From the NCBI RefSeq assembly GCF_013350005.1, contig NZ_JABVWW010000003.1:248001-312000 (forward strand): a stretch of 64,000 nucleotides of DNA, given 5' to 3'. The stretch's first letter is position 1. Each line of letters begins with the position of its first letter. The translations under genes were made by a program, and so were the position numbers. The notes beneath the pieces were generated by a model that saw nothing but the letters and a program-made list of their open reading frames with translations, did no database searches and was not told the origin of the DNA. The DNA comes from Methylocystis silviterrae (GTDB taxonomy: Bacteria > Pseudomonadota > Alphaproteobacteria > Rhizobiales > Beijerinckiaceae). Shown piece by piece: positions 55,038 through 63,565 of the stretch.

Positions 55038-55721
55038 CTAGCGTTTATAGCCGGCGTCCTTTGCCGGCGCGGCCGCCATGTAGCCCAGCCCACGCACGGT
55101 CTGGATCAGATCGACGCCAAGCTTTTTGCGCAGCCTGCCGACGAAGACTTCGATCGTGTTCGAGTCGCGATCAAAGTCCTGATCATATAAATGCTCGATG
55201 ATTTCACTGCGGGATACGACGCGTCCGCCGTGATGCATCAGATAGGCGAGCAGCCGGTATTCGTGCGAAGTGAGCTTCACGGGCGCGCCGTCCACGACGA
55301 CGCGGCCGGCCTTGGTGTCGAGCCTCACCGCGCCGCAGACGATTTCATTCGTCGCATGGCCCGTCGCGCGGCGCAGCAGGGCGCGGATGCGCGCCAGCAC
55401 CTCCTCCATGTGGAAGGGCTTTGAAACATAATCATCGGCGCCGGCGTCGAAGCCTTGCACCTTGTCGCTCCAGCGGTCGCGCGCGGTGAGGATCAGCACC
55501 GGCATGTCGCGTCCCGCCGCGCGCCATTCTTCGAGAATGGTCACGCCGTCCTTCTTCGGCAGACCGATGTCGAGGACGACGGCGTCGTAGGGCTCCGTTT
55601 CGCCGAGATGGCAACCTTCCTCGCCATCGAAGGCGCGGTCCACCGCATAGCCCGACTGCTCGAGCGCACGAACGATCTGGCGGTTCAAATCCTTGTCGTC
55701 TTCAACGACGAGCAGCCGCAA
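55038..55721 (-). CDS. OmpR/PhoP-type response regulator
   Basis: This 227-residue regulator has a receiver domain (1-115) with acidic residues in VVEDDKD, the phospho-Asp in AVVLDIGLPKKDG, and LILTARDRWSDKV and DYVSKPFHMEE with the conserved Thr and Lys. The winged-helix Trans_reg_C domain (about 130-220) includes LTSHEYRLLAYLMHHGGRVV and VFVGRLRKKLGVDLIQTVRG. It pairs with the kinase that follows. The PepSY-like gene at 55744 precedes it on the same strand and is probably co-transcribed, as in many PhoPQ-like operons. Confidence 0.95.
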   Translation of the reverse strand: MRLLVVEDDKDLNRQIVRALEQSGYAVDRAFDGEEGCHLGETEPYDAVVLDIGLPKKDGVTILEEWRAAGRDMPVLILTARDRWSDKVQGFDAGADDYVSKPFHMEEVLARIRALLRRATGHATNEIVCGAVRLDTKAGRVVVDGAPVKLTSHEYRLLAYLMHHGGRVVSRSEIIEHLYDQDFDRDSNTIEVFVGRLRKKLGVDLIQTVRGLGYMAAAPAKDAGYKR

Positions 55722-55743
55722 TGTGTCCTCCCGCGTGCGAGAC

Positions 55744-56127
55744 TCAATCGCCTATAGAGCCCGCGCCTATAGAGCCAGCCCCTATAGAGCTAGAATGAGG
55801 CCGGCCGCTGAACGCGTCGACAAGAATCTTGACGATGTGGCCGTCCCGGCGCAGCAGGCTGATCTCATAGATAAGTCCTTCGCCCAATTGGCACAGCCGC
55901 GCGCCGAGCGGCTCGGCCTGCAGCCGCAGGGCGACATCCCGCATGCACCGGAAAGGATCGGCGAGCTTCTGCGCTTCCATTTTGCTGCGCGCCTGCGCCA
56001 TGGTGAAACATTGCAGCCGCGCGGGAGCCTCTTCGGCGCGGCTGGCGGCGGCGCGCAGGAAAGCGGCCGTCGCCGCGAGAGCGGCGACGGTGAGCGCCCG
56101 TCTCCAACAACCTCCGGCGGCCCGCAT
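55744..56127 (-). CDS. Secreted PepSY-like protein with a repeated C-terminal tail
   Basis: This 127-residue protein has a signal peptide (ALTVAALAATAAFLRAAASRA) and a mature part with a PepSY-like strand-helix pattern: GEGLIYEISLLRRDGHIVKI followed by LVDAFSGRP. Small PepSY proteins often accompany PhoPQ-like systems and may modulate the sensor. The last 14 residues are (SIGAG)n-like, produced by a 15-base tandem DNA repeat at 55751-55790. It lies 22 bases upstream of the response regulator. Confidence 0.6.
   Translation of the reverse strand: MRAAGGCWRRALTVAALAATAAFLRAAASRAEEAPARLQCFTMAQARSKMEAQKLADPFRCMRDVALRLQAEPLGARLCQLGEGLIYEISLLRRDGHIVKILVDAFSGRPHSSSIGAGSIGAGSIGD
55751..55790. repeat. 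Three-copy 15-base tandem repeat
   Basis: The decamer CCTATAGAGC occurs at 55751, 55766 and 55781, exactly 15 bases apart. On the minus strand it encodes SIGAG-type units at the end of the PepSY-like protein. Because the unit is five codons, copy-number change would keep the frame. Confidence 0.85.
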
Positions 56128-56202
56128 GCGCCTCTCCCCGGCGCATAGTCGGCCGAAAGCCCTGAATGCGCAATGAATAGTCGAGAAATGCGGCCGCGCG
56201 CC

Positions 56203-56418
56203 TCAGCTCTCCGAGGCGCGGCAGGCGTCCCGCATTTTCTTGTAGTCGATGATCATGGCGGCGAGAGGCGCGTTTTGGGGCAAGGCGCGCAGCTGCTTCG
56301 CCGCAATCTTCTGCTCTGCGAGAGAATAGGCGACGAGCGGCGGACAGCCGCCGCCCGTCGATTGGCATGCCGCAAGAGCGAGGCTAAAAGCGACCATGAT
56401 CGAGATCTTGCGAAACAT
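56203..56418 (-). CDS. Small lipoprotein, outer spanin (Rz1-like) candidate
   Basis: This 71-residue protein has a lipoprotein signal (MFRKISIMVAFSLALAAC, lipobox L-A-A-C) and a mature part CPPLVAYSLAEQKIAAKQLR and ALPQNAPLAAMIIDYKKMRD. The C-P-P-L-V-x-Y-S ... A-L-P ... D-Y-x-x-x-R-D pattern is common in phage lysis regions. Its 5' end overlaps the upstream membrane-protein gene by 35 bases, the classical arrangement of o-spanin and i-spanin genes. Function is inferred from context. Confidence 0.6.
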   Translation of the reverse strand: MFRKISIMVAFSLALAACQSTGGGCPPLVAYSLAEQKIAAKQLRALPQNAPLAAMIIDYKKMRDACRASES

Positions 56419-56605
56419 CTTCAACGCTCCTGCGCTCAACCATGATTTCCGCCTGCCGCTTGGCGGCGCGCATATCGGATTCGGCGCGCCGCGCGTTCTC
56501 CTTAGCGGCGCCGCCGGCGACAAGTCGCGCCAACATTGCGCGTCCAAGCGCATAGGCGACGACGCCGGCGACCGCGACGAGACAGAGCGCGGTGAGCTTG
56601 GACAT
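56384..56605 (-). CDS. Small membrane-anchored helical protein, inner spanin candidate
   Basis: This 73-residue protein has an N-terminal membrane helix (MSKLTALCLVAVAGVVAYAL) and a charged alpha-helical periplasmic part (KENARRAESDMRAAKRQAEI). Type II topology with a coiled-coil-forming tail, and the overlap with the lipoprotein gene, fit an i-spanin. It would link inner and outer membranes for the final lysis step. It is shorter than phage lambda Rz. Confidence 0.5.
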   Translation of the reverse strand: MSKLTALCLVAVAGVVAYALGRAMLARLVAGGAAKENARRAESDMRAAKRQAEIMVERRSVEDVSQDLDHGRF

Positions 56606-56606
56606 G

Positions 56607-56783
56607 TCAGGCCGTTCCCGGCGGCGTCGAGGTGATGCTGCGCATGATCGCCATCAACGCCGCCGAACCGATGGCGATGGCGCCGGCCTTCGGATCGTTG
56701 AGGAAGGCGATCCAGTCGGTCGATGCGAGCGCGCCAAACAGCGCGACGAGACCAGCGGCGACATAGGTGCGATAGCCTTGCAT
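56607..56783 (-). CDS. Two-helix membrane protein, holin candidate
   Basis: This 58-residue protein has two hydrophobic helices (about 7-24 and 33-48) joined by a TDWIAFLNDPKAG loop and ends MRSITSTPPGTA. The I-T-T/S-T-P-P-G end is typical of small proteins in alphaproteobacterial prophage lysis clusters. ATG 56783 follows AAAGGAACTCCCC. Its place between endolysin and spanin genes supports a holin or holin-like role. Confidence 0.55.
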   Translation of the reverse strand: MQGYRTYVAAGLVALFGALASTDWIAFLNDPKAGAIAIGSAALMAIMRSITSTPPGTA

Positions 56784-56824
56784 GGGGAGTTCCTTTTTTG
56801 ATGCCGGAAGCCGCCGGCGCGGTT

Positions 56825-57436
56825 TCACTTGCGGCCGAGGACTCGTGAGACGAATGAGTCCATGGCGAAGGCGGGACCCGGATCGCGCTTGCGCGTCGGC
56901 GCAATGTCGTCATGTCCGGCGATGTCGCTGATGCCGTAGGTCTGGCAGAGCGCCTTGGCGATATCGACGGCGGCCGAGATCTGAAGGGCGGGATAGATCA
57001 TCCAGGGCTTTTCGCCGCCCCTATCCAGCTTGTGGACGAGCATTGCGACCTGACTCGCCGGCACATTTTTTCCGTATGCGTCGGCGAATTTTCCGTTGGC
57101 GAGCTTCGTCAATGGTCCGGCGTTGGTCAGCTCAATGCCGATCGAAAAGGCGTTGCAGTTCGAGCGCCGCCTCCAAGCGCTTTTGCCCGCGTGCCATGCG
57201 ACGCGATTGAACGGCGCGAGCTGCGTCACCGCGCCGTCGAGATCGACGACGAGATGGGCGGAGGCTTTCGCGTTGGGATTGCACAGCCAGGAGATCGCGC
57301 CCTTCGCCGACTGAGCGGCGGTGTAATGCATGATCAGCAGCGAGGGCTTCAAAACGCCGCCGACATTGGGCGTCGGCTTTTGAGCGACAGGCTTGTCGTT
57401 CTGGTGCAGGACGTGATTCTTCACGGCGAAGGCCAT
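56825..57436 (-). CDS. N-acetylmuramoyl-L-alanine amidase (endolysin)
   Basis: This 203-residue Amidase_2 enzyme cleaves the amide between muramic acid and the stem peptide. Zinc ligands and catalytic residues are seen in SLLIMHYTAAQSAKGAISWL (His), the KASAHLVVDLDGAVTQLAPF strand, NRVAWHAGKSAW (His) and GHDDIAPTRKRDPGPAF (His, Lys, Asp). No signal peptide is present, so it needs a holin to reach the wall, fitting the neighbouring holin candidate. ATG 57436 follows GAAGGAG. Confidence 0.9.
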   Translation of the reverse strand: MAFAVKNHVLHQNDKPVAQKPTPNVGGVLKPSLLIMHYTAAQSAKGAISWLCNPNAKASAHLVVDLDGAVTQLAPFNRVAWHAGKSAWRRRSNCNAFSIGIELTNAGPLTKLANGKFADAYGKNVPASQVAMLVHKLDRGGEKPWMIYPALQISAAVDIAKALCQTYGISDIAGHDDIAPTRKRDPGPAFAMDSFVSRVLGRK

Positions 57437-57507
57437 GGGCCGACTCCTTCTCTTCCGATGTCGTTTGTTGATGAGGAATCGCGCGCGACGCGCTTGATGT
57501 TTTGCGA

Positions 57508-59094
57508 TCAGAAATATTCGAAGACGACGGCGTAGCCGCCGCCGCCATTGCCGCCAGCGCCGGAATTGGCGCCGTTCTGCGACGCGCCGCCGCCACCGCC
57601 GCCAGCGCCCATGCCGCCGTTGCCGCCAGCGCCAGGAGTCGTTGCATGCGACCCTCCGCCGCCGCCGCCCCCGCTGCCTTGGTCGAGCGGACCGGCGGCG
57701 TTCGCGAAGGACGAACCGGAAGAGCCGTTGACTCCAGAGGCCCCGCCACTCGCCAAAGTGACGACGCCGGCCACCCAAATCGCGCCGCCGCCGCCGCCCG
57801 CGCTCATCGCGTTGGCGGCGGTAATGCCACCGCCGGCCCCGCCGCCGGATGCACCGAAGAATACGCCGCCTCCGCCTCCGCCGGCGGCCCCCGTTGCGGG
57901 ACCGCCGCCTCCGCCTCCGCTGAAACCTCCAACGACAAGAACGCTGGCTGACGGAGCCGCAGAGCCACCATTGCCTTGGCCCCCCTGGCCAACGCCGCCG
58001 GTAGCGCCAGACGCGCTACCGGCCACGCCAATGACGCTCCCCCCAGCGCCACCGCCAGAGCCGGACGCGAGCCCGCCGCCGCTGCCAAAACCGCCGCCGA
58101 ACGCTTTAAGCAGCGATCCAAAAGCGGTGTTGCCGCCGGCAGTTCCGCTATTTCCAGCCGTGCTATCGACGGTCTGCGCCGCGCCGCCATTGCCGCCCGC
58201 GCCGATCGTGACGGTGAGGCCCCCGCCGATTTGAGCTGCGGTGAACTTGCCTTTTGCAATTCCGCCGCCTCCGCCCCCGCCTCCGCCTGAGGCGATTGCC
58301 CCGGCCGCCTGTCGCGCGCCTGCGCCGCCGCCGCCGCCGCCGCCAAAAAGGATCACGTCAACAAAGCGCATTCCTGGCGTCGGCGTATAAGAATCCGTGG
58401 CCGCAAACAGATGAACGTTCGCCGGGCCGCCGCTTGGAAAGGCGACTGCGCCAGTGGCGCTGTCGATGACGATCGCTTCCTTCCAGATCGAACCATCGGG
58501 CGACACTTTGACGCGAAAATGATCGTCGCCAATCAACCCAGTTTCGGCGCGCGCGGAATAGTTCGATTCGTAAAGTTGCGAGAGAGTGTTCGCCGCGCTC
58601 TCCTTGTTGAGCGCGAAGCGGAGATCGCCGGAGCCGCCTTCGCCGACGCTCGTGGCGGTAAAGAGCGTTGCATTGAGTTTGGCGAGCAGCGGATTGGCGC
58701 CGTCGGCGGTCGCGCCGATCCCGAGCAGCGCAAGGTTTTGCAGCTGGCGCAAGGACAGGCCGCAATCAATCCATCCCGCGCCGTCATAGAGCAGCAGAAG
58801 CGATTCCGCTTCGACATAGGCGCGCCAACCGGCTTGCGGCGAAAGGAAAGTCCAGCCGCCTGCGAGGAATGTCGCGATCTGATCGCTTCTGTCCGTAAAA
58901 TCGCCGGTCGCGCCCGCGCCGACGAGCACGCGGTCGCCTTCCGCCGGCGTCGCGGGCGGCGACGTCACGCTTCGCGCAGAGACCGAAAGCTGCGTCAGCG
59001 CGTCGATCAGCGCCAGAGCTTCATTATGCGTGACGTGCTTTTGCGCTTGCGCCGCCTCGATGAAGGGCAGCGCAAGATGCGTGGTTTGCGTCAT
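57508..59094 (-). CDS. DUF2793 tail protein with a polyglycine-rich C-terminus
   Basis: This 528-residue protein starts with a DUF2793 domain (about 1-110: LALPFIEAAQAQKHVTHNEA, GDFTDRSDQIATFLAGGWTF, GWRAYVEAESLLLLYDGAGW). A beta-rich middle (about 150-235) with FRVKVSPDGSIWKEAIVID follows. The last 280 residues are dominated by runs of 4-9 glycines separated by short Ala/Ser/Thr strands, ending GGGGYAVVFEYF. DUF2793 occurs in GTA and phage tail-fibre proteins. The glycine-rich part resembles polyglycine-II receptor-binding tips of phage tails. ATG 59094 follows AGGAAAAACG. Confidence 0.85.
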   Translation of the reverse strand: MTQTTHLALPFIEAAQAQKHVTHNEALALIDALTQLSVSARSVTSPPATPAEGDRVLVGAGATGDFTDRSDQIATFLAGGWTFLSPQAGWRAYVEAESLLLLYDGAGWIDCGLSLRQLQNLALLGIGATADGANPLLAKLNATLFTATSVGEGGSGDLRFALNKESAANTLSQLYESNYSARAETGLIGDDHFRVKVSPDGSIWKEAIVIDSATGAVAFPSGGPANVHLFAATDSYTPTPGMRFVDVILFGGGGGGGAGARQAAGAIASGGGGGGGGGIAKGKFTAAQIGGGLTVTIGAGGNGGAAQTVDSTAGNSGTAGGNTAFGSLLKAFGGGFGSGGGLASGSGGGAGGSVIGVAGSASGATGGVGQGGQGNGGSAAPSASVLVVGGFSGGGGGGPATGAAGGGGGGVFFGASGGGAGGGITAANAMSAGGGGGAIWVAGVVTLASGGASGVNGSSGSSFANAAGPLDQGSGGGGGGGSHATTPGAGGNGGMGAGGGGGGASQNGANSGAGGNGGGGYAVVFEYF

Positions 59095-59176
59095 CGTTTT
59101 TCCTATTGGACGGGGAGCGTCGTCGTCAGCGGGAAACCCCGTCCAGCCGTCGCGCTCATCTGATAAAGTGAAAGCG

Positions 59177-62100
59177 TCAGTTCGCTTTGCGGCGCGCCGA
59201 ATCGTCGAGTTCTTCGGCGGCGGGATAGAGGATCGGCGCTGCGGCGGCGGTGAGCGTGCGCTTTCCGCTCGCCGGCAGTGAGATATCGGCTTCGTAGGAT
59301 TCGCTCGCCTCGCCGAGCGGAATGTCGAGCGCCTCCCAGGCGTCGGAGTCGAGGCGTCCACGCCGCACGAAATCGATGACGACGCCGGCCGGCGTGCGCC
59401 GGGCGCGCGCCTGCGTCGGCGCGTAGGGACGCAACGCCTTATTTGTCGCGGCGACCGTCGGCTGAACGAAGATCGGCTCCGCATAGTCGCGATCCGCCGG
59501 ACCGATGCGATAGGTGATCGGCGCGCCAATCTCCGCGACCTTGCGCGCGAGCGGCGCGATCGCGTCATCGAGCAGCACGACGGTCGCGCCGGCCGGCGCA
59601 TCGCGCTTGGCGAGATGTTCTTCGCCGCCGAGTCCGCGAATGAGCCTTGACAGACGATATGTCTGTTCGCCGATAAGTTCGGCGTGCGCGAAAGCGAAAA
59701 TCTCCCAGTCGCCGTCGACGCGGATCGCCATCGCCGAGCGCCCCGCGAGCGCGGCGAGATCGCCCACCGACGAGAGGTGTCCGGCGCCGATTCTAACAGT
59801 GACGCCGCCGCCATTATCGAAACGTCCGACCGGGCCGGCGCGCAGGACTTCGAGCGTCTCGCCGATCGTCGCGCGCTTGTCGATTATGGCGATCTGCTCA
59901 TAGCCGCCCTCGAACGTCATTCTCCAGATGGCGAGCGGACCGGGCCAAGGATCGGCGAAGGCGGCGACATAGGAGAGCGCTTCTTCATCGCGCGTCAGCG
60001 CGAGGTCGAGAATTTCGACTCTCGGCGGTCCGACCATCTTCGGCGAGACGACATTCACGCGTCCGAGCAGCGGCGCGGCCGAATCATAGACGGAAGCGTC
60101 CGCCGCGCGCGCGCTGACTTGCCGCGCGGCGCCGTCCGTGATGCGTTGAATTTGAAACAACCGGTCGCCGCCCGCTGCGCCGAGCCGCACCAGATCGCCG
60201 GGCTGCAAGGCGAGAAGGCCAGGCCGCAGCGTAAACTCCGCGGTTTCGCGTCCGATCCACACGTCCTGAAGCCAGCTCTCCGCAAGCGACTGCGCATTGG
60301 CGCGATTCGTCATCACCGCGGCTTGCGCTTCACTCTGGCGCGCCGAGCGGCCCTCGAGTCTGCGGGATAGGACTCGCGCCATTTGAAAGTCGTTTTCGGA
60401 ATCGCAGAAGGAAAGCGCGATCTCCTGCGGCAGTTCGCTTTCCTGCGCCCGCGCCAGCGTCACCAGCGACGCGGTTTTGCCGGAAACGAGATCGTCTTCG
60501 TCAATTTCGCACACCGGCTTCCCGCGCCGATCGACGAAGCGCAAGGCGCCCGCGCTCGCCACGACGTCGATGCCGTAAAGCGCGGCAAGAGGATCGATCG
60601 CCTCGCGCGGCGACATCGGCCGCTCCAGCACATAGCCGTCGAGAAAGCCGCTGACGTTCGGCCGCTGCGCGACAACTTCAGGCGCAGAGACGGCGCCGGC
60701 GAGCGCCGTCAGGAGGCGGTCGAGCGGCGCGCCTTCGAGTCGTCCGTTCAACCAATGGCCCGTTTCCCAATTGGCGGCGTCGCTCCACGCATCGGCTTGC
60801 GTCGGAAAGGCCGGATAGGGGCGCGCATCCCAGCACCATATGTGCAGGCGCGCCGGGTCAACCATCGGCCCGGCGTAGAGGCTGGATGTCGGATTGCGCG
60901 CCCCGCCGCCGGGCGCCGCCGGATCGAAATGCGCGATCATCGCCTCGATGAATCGCGCCTGCATGAGATCGTCGCGGCCGTTGCGCGAGAAATACGGCAA
61001 ACCGCCATCGCTCGAGCGCGGGTCCGGAAAAACATTCGGCGCATTGGCGCCGCGATCCACCGCCGGACATCCCGTCTCGACGATCCAGATCGGTTTCGAC
61101 TGCGGGACCCATGCCGTCGGCGCCGCCAACTCAGCGCCGCCGACGCGCTCGTAATGCGGTTGCGACCACCATGACAGAAAATCCTTCTGGCGGAAGATCC
61201 AAGGCTTGCCGAGTCCGTCGCTGATTGGGGTGCGATCCTGCGCCAGGCGCGCATCTGCGTCGGCGTAATGCCAATCATAGGCCTCGCCCGAAGCGATGCG
61301 AGACTTGAGATAGTCGAGGTCATAAATGCTCGCCGCTTCCTGCGCGTCGAGATGCGCGTCGCCGTCGCGCCAGTCGGAGAGCGGCCAATAGACGTCGACG
61401 CCGACGAAATCGACGGCGCTTGACGCCCACAGCGGGTCGAGCGGAAAGCGCGCTTCGCCGCCTGCAGGAACATGTGCGCCATATTCCGTCCAGTCGGCGG
61501 CGTAAGAGAGTTTCGTTTGCGGGCCAAGGATCGCTTTCGCTTCCGCGGCGAGCGTCATCAGCGCCGCGACGGCGGGATATGCGCCCGGCGCCGAGCGCAC
61601 GCGCGTCAAGCCGATCAGCTCGGAGCCGATGAGGAAGGCGTCGACGCCGCCTGCCGCGACGCAAATATTGGCGTAATGCAGAATGAAGCCGCGATAGCGC
61701 GAAAAGAATGCGTTGAGCTGCGCCGCGGCAGTCGCGGTTGCGTCAGGTGAACCCGGCCGACCCGGAGCGGGATCGCATGTGACGCGTCCGCGCCAGGGGA
61801 GCGCCGGCTGTTCGACGGCGCCTGTGTAAGGATTGGGCAGCGCATTGCCCGGCGGCACGTCCATCATCACGAAGGGATAGAAAGTCACCACGAGGCCGCG
61901 CGCTTTGAGATCGGCGATAGCGGCCATCACCGACGCGTCGCTGGGCGTTCCGCCATAGGCCGCGCGTCCGTCGATTTGCGACACGAGCCGCGCGCTTGCG
62001 CGCGTCAGCCCGGCGACCGACCAGTCGGGCGGCCAGAAGCCGCCGAGAATGAAGTTGAACTGACCGATGGTTTTGAATGTCGCGTCGACGCGCGGCGCGA

Positions 62101-62986
62101 TCGTGCAATGTTCAGCGCGAAGGTCGTCGCCGAACCAGGCGACGACCAGCGCGACGCTTTCGAGATTCGGGCAAAGCGCCTGCAGAGCGTCGATCGACGC
62201 GGTCCAATCCGTCGCCGCGGTGAGCTGATGGCGATTTTCCGCCGCCGTGGCGCCCGGCGAGTAGAAATTGAGCTTGAGAGCAGGGTGATAGCCGGCCTCC
62301 GTCGCGCCGGGAATGAGGTCGACGGCCCGGATCATCGCGCCGAGTCCTTCGACGGGCTTCACGACTTCGAACGTAAATTGCGGAATGCGATTGCCGAATG
62401 CGGCCAGCGCGAGATCCTCGAAAACGATATAGGCGAGGCCACGATAGGCCGGCGCGTTTTCGGTCCCTTCCTTGGCGACGATCAGCGGATCTGGCTCCTG
62501 ATCTTCGGTCCCGGAATAGACACGAATCGGCAGCGTCGTCATGTCGAGTTCTGACCCATCAGCCCAGATGCGTCGCACGAAAGCGACAGGCCCTTCGCAT
62601 AGCCCAATCGCGAAATTCGCCGAATAGGCATAGGTGAACTGAATGTTGAAGCCGCCGCCGCCGCCGCCGCCGCCTTTGCCCTGATGCTGGGTCTGCGCAA
62701 AAGACACATTGACGCGTTCGAGAAAACGCGTCGCCCAGATCATCTGTCCGCCGAGGCGCGCGCGGCCATAGACGCGCGGCACGCCGGCGCCCTCCGTTGA
62801 GGTGATCCCGTCCATCGATTTCAGCCGCGGGCCGATCGAATAGCGGGGCGATGCATGCGGTTGCAGCGCCGCGTCGACGAAGGAGCCGCCAAAGCCGCCG
62901 AGCACGCCGCCGATAGAGGAACCAATAGGTCCGCCGATCGCGCCGCCGGCGACAGAGCCGACCGTCTGCAGAACAAGAGTGGCCAT
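59177..62986 (-). CDS. GTA/phage tail hub protein with TIM-barrel-like domain
   Basis: This 1269-residue protein corresponds to the large distal tail/host-interaction protein of RcGTA (rcc01698 type). The N-terminus is a Gly-rich hydrophobic hairpin (VGSVAGGAIGGPIGSSIGGV). A glycoside-hydrolase-like TIM barrel (about 400-760) has LKARGLVVTFYPFVMMDVPP, YAADWTEYGAHVPAGG, VDFVGVDVYWPLSDWRDGDA and IWIVETGCPAVDRGANAPNV; the final E could be catalytic. The Phage-tail_3-like region and C-terminal beta domains follow. It is full length for the family. Downstream genes on the strand are the DUF2793 fibre and lysis genes. Confidence 0.92.
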   Translation of the reverse strand: MATLVLQTVGSVAGGAIGGPIGSSIGGVLGGFGGSFVDAALQPHASPRYSIGPRLKSMDGITSTEGAGVPRVYGRARLGGQMIWATRFLERVNVSFAQTQHQGKGGGGGGGGFNIQFTYAYSANFAIGLCEGPVAFVRRIWADGSELDMTTLPIRVYSGTEDQEPDPLIVAKEGTENAPAYRGLAYIVFEDLALAAFGNRIPQFTFEVVKPVEGLGAMIRAVDLIPGATEAGYHPALKLNFYSPGATAAENRHQLTAATDWTASIDALQALCPNLESVALVVAWFGDDLRAEHCTIAPRVDATFKTIGQFNFILGGFWPPDWSVAGLTRASARLVSQIDGRAAYGGTPSDASVMAAIADLKARGLVVTFYPFVMMDVPPGNALPNPYTGAVEQPALPWRGRVTCDPAPGRPGSPDATATAAAQLNAFFSRYRGFILHYANICVAAGGVDAFLIGSELIGLTRVRSAPGAYPAVAALMTLAAEAKAILGPQTKLSYAADWTEYGAHVPAGGEARFPLDPLWASSAVDFVGVDVYWPLSDWRDGDAHLDAQEAASIYDLDYLKSRIASGEAYDWHYADADARLAQDRTPISDGLGKPWIFRQKDFLSWWSQPHYERVGGAELAAPTAWVPQSKPIWIVETGCPAVDRGANAPNVFPDPRSSDGGLPYFSRNGRDDLMQARFIEAMIAHFDPAAPGGGARNPTSSLYAGPMVDPARLHIWCWDARPYPAFPTQADAWSDAANWETGHWLNGRLEGAPLDRLLTALAGAVSAPEVVAQRPNVSGFLDGYVLERPMSPREAIDPLAALYGIDVVASAGALRFVDRRGKPVCEIDEDDLVSGKTASLVTLARAQESELPQEIALSFCDSENDFQMARVLSRRLEGRSARQSEAQAAVMTNRANAQSLAESWLQDVWIGRETAEFTLRPGLLALQPGDLVRLGAAGGDRLFQIQRITDGAARQVSARAADASVYDSAAPLLGRVNVVSPKMVGPPRVEILDLALTRDEEALSYVAAFADPWPGPLAIWRMTFEGGYEQIAIIDKRATIGETLEVLRAGPVGRFDNGGGVTVRIGAGHLSSVGDLAALAGRSAMAIRVDGDWEIFAFAHAELIGEQTYRLSRLIRGLGGEEHLAKRDAPAGATVVLLDDAIAPLARKVAEIGAPITYRIGPADRDYAEPIFVQPTVAATNKALRPYAPTQARARRTPAGVVIDFVRRGRLDSDAWEALDIPLGEASESYEADISLPASGKRTLTAAAAPILYPAAEELDDSARRKAN

Positions 62987-63010
62987 GAGCGTCTCGAAGA
63001 GCCTCGCAAT

Positions 63011-63118
63011 GTCATTCCCGACAGGCCGAAGGCCTGATCGGGAATCCAGAGCAGCTTCAGGAATGTCGGGTTTTGTCCTGGATTCCCGATCGCGCGCTGA
63101 GCGCGCGTCGGGAATGAC
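63011..63118. repeat. 108-bp nested palindromic repeat unit
   Basis: The unit starts GTCATTCCCGA and ends with its perfect complement TCGGGAATGAC (11 bp). Inside, GATCGGGAATCCAG (about 63036-63049) pairs with CTGGATTCCCGATC (about 63078-63091), and each arm also holds a small palindrome (GGCCGAAGGCC; CGCGCGCTGAGCGCGCG). It looks like a REP/BIME-type or miniature inverted-repeat element placed between the hub gene and the NlpC/P60 gene. Confidence 0.8.
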
Positions 63119-63133
63119 AGACGTGCGGCGTCT

Positions 63134-63565
63134 TCAATCCACAACGTTCGGAAAGGCGAAGGCGGCGAAAAGCTTCTTGCGCCAATGCGGGCCAATCGCG
63201 ACCTGCGCGACGCAGGCGCCGGCATGGGCGTGAATCATATGCGTCGTCGATATTGCGATGCCGAGATGTTTCGCCGGGAGATGTTCACGAAAGCGAAACA
63301 GCAGAACGTCGCCTTCACGAAAATCGCTTAAGGCCACCATTCTGAAATGGCGATGGGCGGCGTCAAGCAATGTCTCGGCGCTCAAGGCTTCGGCCCAATC
63401 GGGCGTATATGCGGGCGCCGCCTCCGGCTCGTCGCCGATGATGTCGCGCCAGACGCCGCGCACGAGCCCAAGACAATCGCAGCCGACATGGATGAGCGAA
63501 GCTTGATGCACATAAGGCGTGCCACGCCAGCGCCGCGCCGCCGCGACAATGTCGGCGCGGGTCAA
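63134..63565 (-). CDS. NlpC/P60 phage cell-wall peptidase (GTA gp14-like)
   Basis: This 143-residue peptidase starts MTRADIVAAARRWRGTPYVH. It has the catalytic Cys in HVGCDCLGLVRGVWRD, the His in LPAKHLGIAIS and a further polar residue in HMIHAHAG. This is the GTA-specific peptidase that helps the tail pass the wall, matching the rcc01697 position in RcGTA. Its start overlaps the DUF2163 stop by four bases, so the genes are coupled. It is separated from the hub gene by a palindromic repeat. Confidence 0.92.
   Translation of the reverse strand: MTRADIVAAARRWRGTPYVHQASLIHVGCDCLGLVRGVWRDIIGDEPEAAPAYTPDWAEALSAETLLDAAHRHFRMVALSDFREGDVLLFRFREHLPAKHLGIAISTTHMIHAHAGACVAQVAIGPHWRKKLFAAFAFPNVVD

Noticed and set aside
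57548-58234. Proline-rich open frame on the plus strand opposite the glycine-rich tail protein
   Set aside because: Its prolines are the reverse complement of Gly codons; no start signal or family match.
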